From the NCBI RefSeq assembly GCF_010993705.1, contig NZ_WOFO01000001.1, forward strand, positions 322,001 to 386,000: 64,000 nt of DNA, written 5' to 3'. The translations under genes were made by a program, and so were the position numbers. Positions 8,873-16,397 of this stretch are shown here, one piece after another. A model generated the notes under the pieces. The model was not told where the DNA came from. It worked only from the letters and a program-made list of their open reading frames with translations, and did no database searches. The stretch comes from Cyclobacterium sp. SYSU L10401 (lineage in GTDB: Bacteria; Bacteroidota; Bacteroidia; Cytophagales; Cyclobacteriaceae). The first letter of the stretch is position 1. Each line of letters opens with the position of its first letter.

Positions 8873-10087
8873 TTAATTCAATGCAAGCTGCTGGGGGCCA
8901 AATTCTTCAAAGAAAATAACATGTTGCTGTACACCGAAAGCCAGCAGATCCTGGTATTGTTTTTCAATAAATCCGGCAGGACCGCAAATGTAGTATTGGG
9001 AATCAGGGTTGATTTTAGCTGCAGGTATTTTATTCAATGCTATTGGTCCTTCCAAAATGCCCTGTCTCTTGTCATTTTCGGTAATCCAATCGTAAAAAAC
9101 ATATTGCTCCAAATTGTTTTTATCCGCTTCTAATTGGCGGACTTGTTCCCCGAACGCATGAACATCCTGATTCCTGCACCCATGTATCCAGGTGATTGAG
9201 GTCTCATGGTTCTTTTCAATGGCACTTTGCAGCATGCTGATCAGGGGAGTAAGCCCTACTCCACCACTGATCAGCACCAGCGGGCTATTTGCCTTTTCAT
9301 CCAAAGTGAAATTACCGGCCGGAGCGGTGAGTTCAAGCACATCTCCCACTTGCACCTGATCGTGGAGTTGGTTACTGATCATGCCATTGGTGTTGGGATA
9401 TGCACCATACTCCCTTTTTACAGATATTCTGTAGAAATCTTGATTGGGACTACTGGAAATGCTGTATTGTCTGGCCTGGTTGATGCCTAAGTCAGGCAAA
9501 AAGAGCTTCAGACTAATAAATTGACCCGGCTGATGGGGGATAACCTTACCTTTATCAGCAGGGTAGAGATAAAAGGAACTGATTTCTGAAGATTCCTTTT
9601 CCTTTTTTACCACGGTAAACGGTCTCCAGCCGGTCCATCCCCCGGCTTGGGAGGTCAGTTTGCGGTACATGTCCTTTTCCAGACCAATCATCAGTTCCGC
9701 CAATTGCTCGTAGGCAGCTTCCCAGGCGTTTAAAATATCTTTGGTGGCGGCATCACCCAACACCTCCTTGATGGCGGCTAAAAGATGGTTGCCGACTATG
9801 GGATAGTGTTCCGGGCGGATTTCCAGACTCACATGCTTGTGTCCTATCCTGTTCAGGTCAGGTAAAAGGACTTCGGGATTGGAAATGTGCTCGGCATAAG
9901 CCAGTAGGGCCATGGCCAGGGCTTGCTGTTGTTTTCCATTCTTTTGGTTACCCATATTGAACATGTTCTTTAATTCCGGGTGGTGCTGGAACATCCTTTT
10001 ATAGAAATGGCTGGTCAGCGACAGGCCGTGTTCTTTTAGAATGGGTGCAGTTGCAGCAATAATTTGTTGTTGATTTTTGTTGATCAT
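8873..10087 (-). CDS. hmp: Flavohaemoglobin (nitric oxide dioxygenase)
   Basis: 404 residues. An N-terminal globin domain (residues 1-140, with the F-helix IGHKHVSLEI region) is followed by a ferredoxin-reductase-like FAD domain (RQYSIS near 205) and an NAD domain (SGGVGLTPLISML and YYICGPAGF). The enzyme converts NO and O2 to nitrate using NAD(P)H in the cytoplasm. It faces the same direction as ric and the nos genes, and its upstream region carries a palindrome like the ric operator. Domain order and length match the family. Confidence 0.95.
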   Translation of the reverse strand: MINKNQQQIIAATAPILKEHGLSLTSHFYKRMFQHHPELKNMFNMGNQKNGKQQQALAMALLAYAEHISNPEVLLPDLNRIGHKHVSLEIRPEHYPIVGNHLLAAIKEVLGDAATKDILNAWEAAYEQLAELMIGLEKDMYRKLTSQAGGWTGWRPFTVVKKEKESSEISSFYLYPADKGKVIPHQPGQFISLKLFLPDLGINQARQYSISSSPNQDFYRISVKREYGAYPNTNGMISNQLHDQVQVGDVLELTAPAGNFTLDEKANSPLVLISGGVGLTPLISMLQSAIEKNHETSITWIHGCRNQDVHAFGEQVRQLEADKNNLEQYVFYDWITENDKRQGILEGPIALNKIPAAKINPDSQYYICGPAGFIEKQYQDLLAFGVQQHVIFFEEFGPQQLALN

Positions 10088-10157
10088 TTAATCAATGAAT
10101 TAGGGTTAGAAAATTTTTGATGTGAAATTGCAGGGCAGTTAGCCCTTCCAGAAGGGG

Positions 10158-10203
10158 CAAAGGTAGTCATTAATATAAAAGGATAAAAATACCCTTTAAT
10201 ATT
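10158..10203 (-). promoter_or_regulatory. hmp promoter with ric-like palindrome
   Basis: Reading leftward, TACCTTTG (10165-10158) is the same -7 element as at ric. The expected -33 position shows only an A/T-rich TTTTTA instead of TTTG. An inverted repeat with arms 10172-10182 and 10193-10203 (10 of 11 pairs) is centred 22-23 bases upstream of the -7 box, against 23-24 at ric. The central 20-mers of the two sites agree at 16 of 20 positions. This suggests control by one regulator, probably NO-responsive. Confidence 0.6.
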
Positions 10204-10385
10204 CTATTTCGAATCAACTCTTTTTCTCTCCCAGTTGCCTGATAGAACGGAGCTTGAGGAGTATATTCTAGCTGGAAATAGTTTCTATTTTCAATACAGA
10301 ATCGGGGGGTATCCCCGAAAACAGTACAGCATTTGCGAACCATCCCCGTTTATTACCATTTCAAATATCTCTAAAACCAGGTGCC

Positions 10386-10877
10386 ATGACCATGTCGAAA
10401 TTTGAATTTTTTGAGAGAAGGAAATTTGAAATTTTTCACGTCAAATGGAAGGTAATTATGGGCATGGTTTTCCTTTTATCGATTCTTGGTGCTTGCCGGG
10501 ATTACGATGAAACACCCGTATTTCAGGCCGAAGGGTACCTGATTGGGCACCACCCCTGCGTTCGCGATGCTACAGTAACAACAAGTAAAGGAGAAGGCAA
10601 AGGCTATCTGGTGGCTACTACTGGTGCCAATCCCGACACCCTGATGCTGTTTGGTGTGGCAACCGATATGTTTGATGTTCCACTGGAGTGGCACAATTCT
10701 TTGGGTTATTTTTTTCCTGAAGCGGGTAGGCAAATTTTCAAAATGAGCTTTTCCTATCAGAAGTCGCAGGAAAACATTGGTTTGCAATATCCGTGTAACG
10801 CTTTTCTTCCTTTGTATCATTTATTGCGGTATGCGGATCCAGAATATATAGTCTTGAAGGCGGAAAAAATCAATTAA
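10386..10877 (+). CDS. Hypothetical lipoprotein
   Basis: 163 residues with an internal-looking lipoprotein signal: charged N-terminus of about 20 residues, hydrophobic stretch, then LGAC with Cys near residue 37. The mature part of about 125 residues has no motif I recognise. The unusually long pre-signal region hints that translation may start later, but no better in-frame ATG with a full signal is present. It is divergent from hmp and convergent with the next gene, so it stands alone. Confidence 0.6.
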   Translation: MTMSKFEFFERRKFEIFHVKWKVIMGMVFLLSILGACRDYDETPVFQAEGYLIGHHPCVRDATVTTSKGEGKGYLVATTGANPDTLMLFGVATDMFDVPLEWHNSLGYFFPEAGRQIFKMSFSYQKSQENIGLQYPCNAFLPLYHLLRYADPEYIVLKAEKIN

Positions 10878-10955
10878 GCTTGGGTTCGAAGGCCTGAATA
10901 GGTCACCTGAAAGGATGAATCTTGTGATGGGACGGATCAGCTTGAAAGTAATTGC

Positions 10956-12194
10956 TTATTTCGGATTAAATACCCCATTTATCTCAGCGATGGAAATCCC
11001 CAGTAATTGCCGGGTGATTTTATCCAATTCATTTTCGTTTCCAGTAAAGTGGTATACATGGTGGAAATGCTCCATGCTTTCGCCCGGAGAAAGAAAGGCA
11101 GCGGGAGAAACACTCTCTAATTCGTAAAACGGCCCCATCTGGCTACCATCCTCCAATGGTCCGTCGTTGTAGGCGTTGACCACATCTCCTTTGAAGGGAT
11201 CGGCTTCGGTGTTCCATTCCTGATTGAGGTAGGGTAATTCAGGAGCGATATCGAAGGTAGTAATCGTCAACACCTTGTGGAGGGGATCGTAGCTGCCTGC
11301 CATAGAAAGGGCTCTTTCGGGAAAGACACCTACTTTCCCTCTGCTTTGGCCATCGGCCTTTAGGAACAGGTGGTTGTTGGTGATGGCTATTCTTTCTTCC
11401 GGAATCGTTCCGAAATAGTTGGTGGTGAGGCCTGCTTTTGTTTCGTTTGGTTGGAGAGGTAGCACAATAGTGGTTTCCGGGCTGGGTTTGAACATGTCCA
11501 ACACCCAGATGCAGGGAGCTCCGGTTTCTCGGGTCCATGGAAAGTCTCCGGTATTTTGAATGGAATTGATGGTTTCATATCCTACCATTTTGATGGAGGA
11601 GACATCGGCCGTTAATCCGGTGTTAGCTATAATACCTTCCTTTTCAAGAAGGGTAATGGTCCGTTGGATCTTCAATGCAAACTCGGTGCCCTGATAGTTG
11701 GTAATCGATGTGGATCTGGCCATGGATACGTCCCTGGGGCCCGCCTCGATTTTTTCCCAGGCTTCGTGGTCGATGGCTGCAGGGGTATGCCAGTTTTCAA
11801 ATTCCATTTTTTTCCCTGGTTCGAAGAATAAAGAGAAGGTATTTCCTTCCGGTCCCAGCCATAGGCGGCTTTCGCCTCCATAGGCATTCATGTGCTTGTC
11901 CAGGGGGCCTTCAAATGCTTCGTAGTTTATCCAGCCAAAGCTTTCTCCATCGTCCCCTGCTGCGGTGGAAGTAAAAACCTTGCCCTGGTATTTGGGGGAT
12001 ACCAGGACTTTGGCCTGTTTGTCTTCCGTACTCAGCTCGATAAGTTGCGGATCGTATTTTTCCAAAAACGTTTTATCCTGCAAAAAATGAGTTGGTACAT
12101 CTTCTGAGGTTTGATTACGGTTTTTAGGCGCTGAGCAAGCGATAGTAACGATTAAAATGCTGAGAAAAGCTAAAATAAGGGGGGATTTGTTCAT
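10956..12194 (-). CDS. Lipoprotein resembling the DUF6786 family
   Basis: 412 residues from the ATG at 12194 (MNKSPLIL...); an upstream ATG seven codons earlier is less likely because it lengthens the signal. The lipobox is TIAC. The segments AYGGESRLWLGPEG and FEFENWHTP-like text around residues 120-150 match what I recall of DUF6786 lipoproteins of Bacteroidota and Planctomycetota, whose function is unknown. The beta-rich sequence looks like a carbohydrate-mutarotase-like sandwich, which is inference only. It is monocistronic and convergent with the lipoprotein gene ending at 10877. Confidence 0.68.
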   Translation of the reverse strand: MNKSPLILAFLSILIVTIACSAPKNRNQTSEDVPTHFLQDKTFLEKYDPQLIELSTEDKQAKVLVSPKYQGKVFTSTAAGDDGESFGWINYEAFEGPLDKHMNAYGGESRLWLGPEGNTFSLFFEPGKKMEFENWHTPAAIDHEAWEKIEAGPRDVSMARSTSITNYQGTEFALKIQRTITLLEKEGIIANTGLTADVSSIKMVGYETINSIQNTGDFPWTRETGAPCIWVLDMFKPSPETTIVLPLQPNETKAGLTTNYFGTIPEERIAITNNHLFLKADGQSRGKVGVFPERALSMAGSYDPLHKVLTITTFDIAPELPYLNQEWNTEADPFKGDVVNAYNDGPLEDGSQMGPFYELESVSPAAFLSPGESMEHFHHVYHFTGNENELDKITRQLLGISIAEINGVFNPK

Positions 12195-12419
12195 TTCGGG
12201 TGAATTAATAGTCATTCTATACGCAATTATACCATTAAACCCAGATTATCCAATAGGGCTCGTAGTGGTTCCTTCAACTGACAGGAGGATTATTACTCAT
12301 ATTGAGTATATGAAAATTTGAATTTACAAATCGAAAAAACAAATTCCTGAACTGGCGGTGTCTTTCGGATACCTATTGAAAGTATTAAATGGTGTATATT
12401 TACAAAAAAGATTTGCGCC

Positions 12420-12647
12420 ATGGTAGACTACAAACAGATAATCGCCATTGAACCGGGAAAGCGTGGAAGTAAACCATGCATAAGGGGAATGCGGATTATG
12501 GTAAGTGATATTTTAGGTTGGCTGGCCTCAGGAATGACGTTTCAGGATATCATTGCTGATTTTGACGAATTGACTGAAGAAGATATCTATGCTGCATTAA
12601 GTTTTGCAGCTGATAGGGAAAACAGGATATTACAATTAGCTGTATGA
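12420..12647 (+). CDS. DUF433 family antitoxin-like protein
   Basis: 75 residues of the DUF433 family: GSKPCIRGMRIMVSDILGWLASGM and the DELTEEDIYAAL helix are typical. Members are small winged-helix-like DNA-binding proteins, usually the antitoxin partner of a DUF5615 PIN-like toxin in VapBC-like pairs. The stop overlaps the start of a 27-codon DUF5615 remnant (ATGA), so the pair was intact once. The gene itself looks complete. Confidence 0.85.
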   Translation: MVDYKQIIAIEPGKRGSKPCIRGMRIMVSDILGWLASGMTFQDIIADFDELTEEDIYAALSFAADRENRILQLAV

Positions 12648-12727
12648 AGTTTTTGTTCGATCAAAATATTTCTCACAAAATATTAAAATTTATCCCCAAC
12701 CAATTTTCAGCTTCCTTTTTTTGGTAG
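12644..12727 (+). pseudogene. Truncated DUF5615 PIN-like toxin
   Basis: Starts at the ATGA overlap with the DUF433 gene and reads MKFLFDQNISHKILKFIP..., which matches the beginning of DUF5615 proteins including the conserved early Asp (FDQNIS). It stops at TAG after 27 codons, whereas family members run about 110 residues. The sequence after it (12728-12765) shows no continuation in any frame before the convergent Uma2 gene. The toxin is therefore inactivated by deletion. Confidence 0.75.
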
Positions 12728-12765
12728 TTACCTACAATAAAAGGCAAAAAGTTAAAACCCTGAAC

Positions 12766-13368
12766 TTACAACTCCCCAAACACCTCATCCAGATCCAATT
12801 CAAAACCAGGAAGAGCCTGTGACCTTACCCGATCCCCAAAAGTAAACAGCCGGGAAGGGCGGTATTTTCCGGCTTCCAGGGTATAGATCAGTAGGGTACG
12901 CTCGTCGGGATGAACCACCCAGTATTCCTTCACACCGGAGGTTTCGTACACTTCGTATTTTAATTGAATCTCTTTCTTGTTATTTCCCGGAGAGAGGATC
13001 TCAACGATCAGGTCCGGGGCTCCCATGCAGCCCAGTTCATCCAGTTTCTCCGGATCACAGACCACACAAAGATCCGGCTGCACCACGGTGTCAATATCCT
13101 CGTGTCGCCTTGATACTACCGGAAGCCGCACATCGAAGGGTGCCGGATATACTTTGCAAGTTTTTTCTTTCAAAAATTCATAAAACCTGTTAGCCAATAT
13201 CATCGAGACTTCCTGGTGAATCCGCCTTGGGGCGGCGGCGGCCTGCCGGAAGACCTTTCCCTTGATCAGCTCCACCATCTCATCCAACTGCCAGGAGAGG
13301 TAATCCGCATAGGAATAGTGTCCATAACCGGCAATGGGTTCTTTGACGTTATCTTGGGGCTTTTCCAT
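12766..13368 (-). CDS. Uma2 family PD-(D/E)XK nuclease-like protein
   Basis: 200 residues of the Uma2 (DUF820) family: LIKGKVFRQAAAAPRRIHQ near the N-terminus, PDLCVVCD, DLIVEILSPGNNKKE with the nuclease-like D..E..K arrangement, and GVKEYWVVHPDERTLLIY. These proteins share the restriction-endonuclease fold but their biological role is not settled; they are abundant in Bacteroidota and Cyanobacteria. Standalone gene, complete length. Confidence 0.85.
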   Translation of the reverse strand: MEKPQDNVKEPIAGYGHYSYADYLSWQLDEMVELIKGKVFRQAAAAPRRIHQEVSMILANRFYEFLKEKTCKVYPAPFDVRLPVVSRRHEDIDTVVQPDLCVVCDPEKLDELGCMGAPDLIVEILSPGNNKKEIQLKYEVYETSGVKEYWVVHPDERTLLIYTLEAGKYRPSRLFTFGDRVRSQALPGFELDLDEVFGEL

Positions 13369-13572
13369 AGTTGCTATACCAATTGAGAACTGTTTCTAAA
13401 GATAAAAAGATTTGGGCAAATCCGCCAGAAGTAAAAACCTGACAATTCGGAATCGGCGTTGCAACTACCGAACAGCCCGATTCATCGCATCATCGAACCA
13501 TCACCTGATCAAACAAACGGTTCGGTTCTGCTTTCCGAAACCTATTCACCGTGTGTTACTTTTGGCAATTAC

Positions 13573-13619
13573 GGGGATTACAAATCCCCTGTATCTGTAC
13601 CACGGAATTACAAATTCCG
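13573..13619. repeat. Twin hairpins with identical ACA loops (REP-like)
   Basis: Two perfect 7-bp stem palindromes 13 bases apart: GGGGATT-ACA-AATCCCC (13573-13589) and CGGAATT-ACA-AATTCCG (13603-13619). Their loops are identical while their stems differ, a pattern of REP or IS200/RAYT-related sequences. The whole 484-base interval between the Uma2 gene and the beta-propeller gene (13369-13852) holds no convincing gene; short open frames there have no recognisable features. Confidence 0.6.
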
Positions 13620-13852
13620 AGGAGCTGGGCTGTCCTACATTTTAGTGTCGAACGGCAGATGTACAATGCAGCCCCATAAAAGTGCTTCGTTAATACATGC
13701 CATCTTACCATGACATGATCAGACCATGTAATAGACAGGCTTAGGCACACAAGACAAGGTATTCAACCATCACTGGATGTTCCTTGTAATCAACGTTGAC
13801 GCCCTGTGTAAAATACCTGAGAAAAACGTCGTACCTGCCAAAGGGTAAAAAA

Positions 13853-14920
13853 TCAAACCCGGTGCAACTTATACGGATACACCCCATCGGCATTCCACTG
13901 GCAAACATACAGGTTTTTGTCCCGGTCCAGGCAAACATCGTGGCAATGCCGGAATACCGGCTGATCCTGTAGCATAAGTGTCAATTTTCCGTTTTCATAT
14001 TGTGGTTCCGTACCTCCCGGATTGGAGATTACCCGGTTTTCCTTGTCCAGAATGGTCACAAATCCCCTGTTCAGTTGCATGTTATAATTGCCCTCCGTCA
14101 TGCCAAAGCAGACCCCGGAATACAGGTTTTCTCCGTCCAGCACCGGCCGGCTGATAAAGGCTCCCGGCAGGTAATGTTCTTCCAAATACTCCCCGGAAAG
14201 GGTAAATCGTTTGAAGGTATTTTTGATGCGGGCAGAAACCAGTAGCGTAGGATCACCGGGACTGCGGTAGTCGATGGCCACTCCGTGCGCCTGTTTGAAT
14301 TTATCGGGCTGCAGAAAACTGTCGCCTCCAAATTTCCGGATAAATTTTCCCCCCGCGTCGAATTGCAAAATGAATTGCGCCCCGTAACCATCCGCCACGT
14401 AGATGTCACCGTTTGGACCGATGGCCGTTTCCGTTGGCCGGTAGGGTAGTTTTTCATCGTAGGCACCAATGGTGGCGGGATGAGGTAGTTCCAGTAGCAC
14501 CCGGCCGTCCAGGCTGCATTTGACCACCTTTCCCTGGCCGGTGTCTGTGATGAATAAAAATTGTTCCCCTCCTTCATCGGACAGGGTCAATCCATGGGCA
14601 CCCGGAAAATCCAAGGTCCAGCTATCCACTAACCTTCCCGAAGGCTCGTAGATCAGGATGTTGTTTTGAGGATGATCGGTAAGGAGGATCAACCGGTTTT
14701 TCTGATCCTGCACCATCTCGTGACAGTTTTTGACCGGAAAGCGGCTGGACTCCGCCTGGCTCCATTTTTTTTCTACCCGATACCGGAAATCGCCATGGCC
14801 TAATACTTCCTCCTCCAGTTTGGGACGGCTGGGCAGGATATGAAACAGGGGTAGCCCCGATGCCATCAACGTGGTGCTTCCTGCGATTGATTGCTGAATG
14901 AATTTTCTTCGGCTGCGCAT
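13853..14920 (-). CDS. Tat-exported NHL/six-bladed beta-propeller protein
   Basis: 355 residues starting MRSRRKFIQQS, a twin-arginine signal followed by a hydrophobic stretch to about residue 28. The rest is a series of about six propeller blades with GPNGDIYVADGYG-type NHL motifs and D-x-x-G-K-F repeats. Likely periplasmic or surface protein. It ends the run DUF1553 - DUF1501 - propeller, 11 bases after the DUF1501 stop, so the three probably form one operon. Substrate unknown. Confidence 0.82.
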   Translation of the reverse strand: MRSRRKFIQQSIAGSTTLMASGLPLFHILPSRPKLEEEVLGHGDFRYRVEKKWSQAESSRFPVKNCHEMVQDQKNRLILLTDHPQNNILIYEPSGRLVDSWTLDFPGAHGLTLSDEGGEQFLFITDTGQGKVVKCSLDGRVLLELPHPATIGAYDEKLPYRPTETAIGPNGDIYVADGYGAQFILQFDAGGKFIRKFGGDSFLQPDKFKQAHGVAIDYRSPGDPTLLVSARIKNTFKRFTLSGEYLEEHYLPGAFISRPVLDGENLYSGVCFGMTEGNYNMQLNRGFVTILDKENRVISNPGGTEPQYENGKLTLMLQDQPVFRHCHDVCLDRDKNLYVCQWNADGVYPYKLHRV

Positions 14921-14931
14921 TGTATGTTGGT

Positions 14932-16386
14932 TTAGGCCAGGATATCATTTACCACCTGGCCGTGAACGTCCGTCAGCCGGAAGCGCCTGCCCTGGTGTTT
15001 GAAGGTAAGTTTCTCGTGGTCGATACCCAGCAGGTGAAGCAGAGTGGCCTGAAAATCATGCACGTGAACGGGGTTTTGGGCTACGTTATAGCTGAATTCG
15101 TCCGTTTCTCCATAGACCATGCCTTTTTTTACCCCGGCTCCGGCCATCCACATGGTAAAACATCCCGGATGGTGGTCCCGTCCGTAATTGTCGGCCGTCA
15201 GCCTGCCCTGGGAAAAGCTGGTGCGTCCGAACTCTCCTCCCCAGACCACCAGGGTGTCTTCCAGCAGCCCTCGCTGTTTCAGATCCTGGATTAGGCCCGC
15301 CGTAGCCTGATCGGTGCTGAGTGCCTGCCTTTTGATGCCTTTTGGTAAATTGCCGTGCTGATCCCAGCCCATGTGGTACAATTGAATAAATTTTACGTCC
15401 CGCTCAGCCAGCCTTCTGGCCTGTAGGCAATTGGAGGCATAGGTGCCGGGGGTCCGGGCATCTTCTCCGTACAATTCGTAGATGTAATCCGGTTCGTTGG
15501 AGGTGTCCACCGCATCCGGAACGGAGTTCTGCATTTTGTAGGCCATTTCGTATTGGCTGATTTTGGATTGGATTTCCGGGTCTTGCCAGATATCAAATTG
15601 CTGCTCGTTCAACTGCCGGATATGGTCCAGGGCCCGTCGCCGGTCATGGTCCTGTACGCCGTGGGGATTGTTGAGGTACAGCACCGGGTCTTTGCCCGAT
15701 CGGAATTGGATGCCCTGATGGTGGGAAGGCAGGAATCCATTGCTCCAGGCAGTGGAATTCAGCGGTTGGGCGCCCGAACTCTTGGATAGCAGTACCACAA
15801 AGTTGGGCAGGTTTTCGTTGTCGCTGCCGAGCCCGTAGCTCAGCCAGGAGCCGATGGAGGGTCGACCGCTTAGCTGAGAGCCCGTCTGCATAAACATGAC
15901 GGCGGGTTCGTGGTTGATGGCTTCGGTAATCATGGATTTGACGATGCAGAGCTCGTCCACCACCTGTGATGTGTAGGGAAACAAGTCGCTTACCCAAGCT
16001 CCGGATTGTCCGTATTGCTTGAAATCATAGATCGACTTCACCAGGGGAAAGGTGGATTGATCGGCCACCATACCCGAATTTCGCTGGGTGCCCTGCACGG
16101 AAGGGGGGATTTCCTTCCCGTGCCATTTGGCCAGGGAGGGCTTATAGTCAAAAGTTTCCAGCTGCGAGGGTCCACCGGATTGAAAAAGGTAGATCACGCG
16201 TTTTGCTTTGGCGGGAAAATGGGTTCCATTCAAAATGCCTCCCAGTCCCGGATCTCCCAGGCTTCCACCCAAGGCTCCCGTTTGTCCCAAGAGGCTGGAA
16301 AGGGCGATGGATCCAAAGCCCAGGGAGGCTTTTTTTAAGAATCCCCTTCTGCTTTCTCCAAATTCGGTATGATCGTATCGACTCAT
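14932..16386 (-). CDS. DUF1501 family Tat-exported sulfatase-like protein
   Basis: 484 residues. N-terminal ESRRGFLKKAS twin-arginine signal, then a DUF1501 domain with FQSGGPSQLETFDYKP, NHEPAVMFMQTGSQ, YHMGWDQHGN and GGEFGRT...GRDHHPGC, the metal-site segments shared with alkaline-phosphatase-superfamily sulfatases. DUF1501 genes are nearly always next to DUF1549/DUF1553 genes, as here (11-base gap). The enzyme activity is not established; a periplasmic hydrolase is the best guess. Confidence 0.9.
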   Translation of the reverse strand: MSRYDHTEFGESRRGFLKKASLGFGSIALSSLLGQTGALGGSLGDPGLGGILNGTHFPAKAKRVIYLFQSGGPSQLETFDYKPSLAKWHGKEIPPSVQGTQRNSGMVADQSTFPLVKSIYDFKQYGQSGAWVSDLFPYTSQVVDELCIVKSMITEAINHEPAVMFMQTGSQLSGRPSIGSWLSYGLGSDNENLPNFVVLLSKSSGAQPLNSTAWSNGFLPSHHQGIQFRSGKDPVLYLNNPHGVQDHDRRRALDHIRQLNEQQFDIWQDPEIQSKISQYEMAYKMQNSVPDAVDTSNEPDYIYELYGEDARTPGTYASNCLQARRLAERDVKFIQLYHMGWDQHGNLPKGIKRQALSTDQATAGLIQDLKQRGLLEDTLVVWGGEFGRTSFSQGRLTADNYGRDHHPGCFTMWMAGAGVKKGMVYGETDEFSYNVAQNPVHVHDFQATLLHLLGIDHEKLTFKHQGRRFRLTDVHGQVVNDILA

Positions 16387-16397
16387 TTTCTTCGTGT

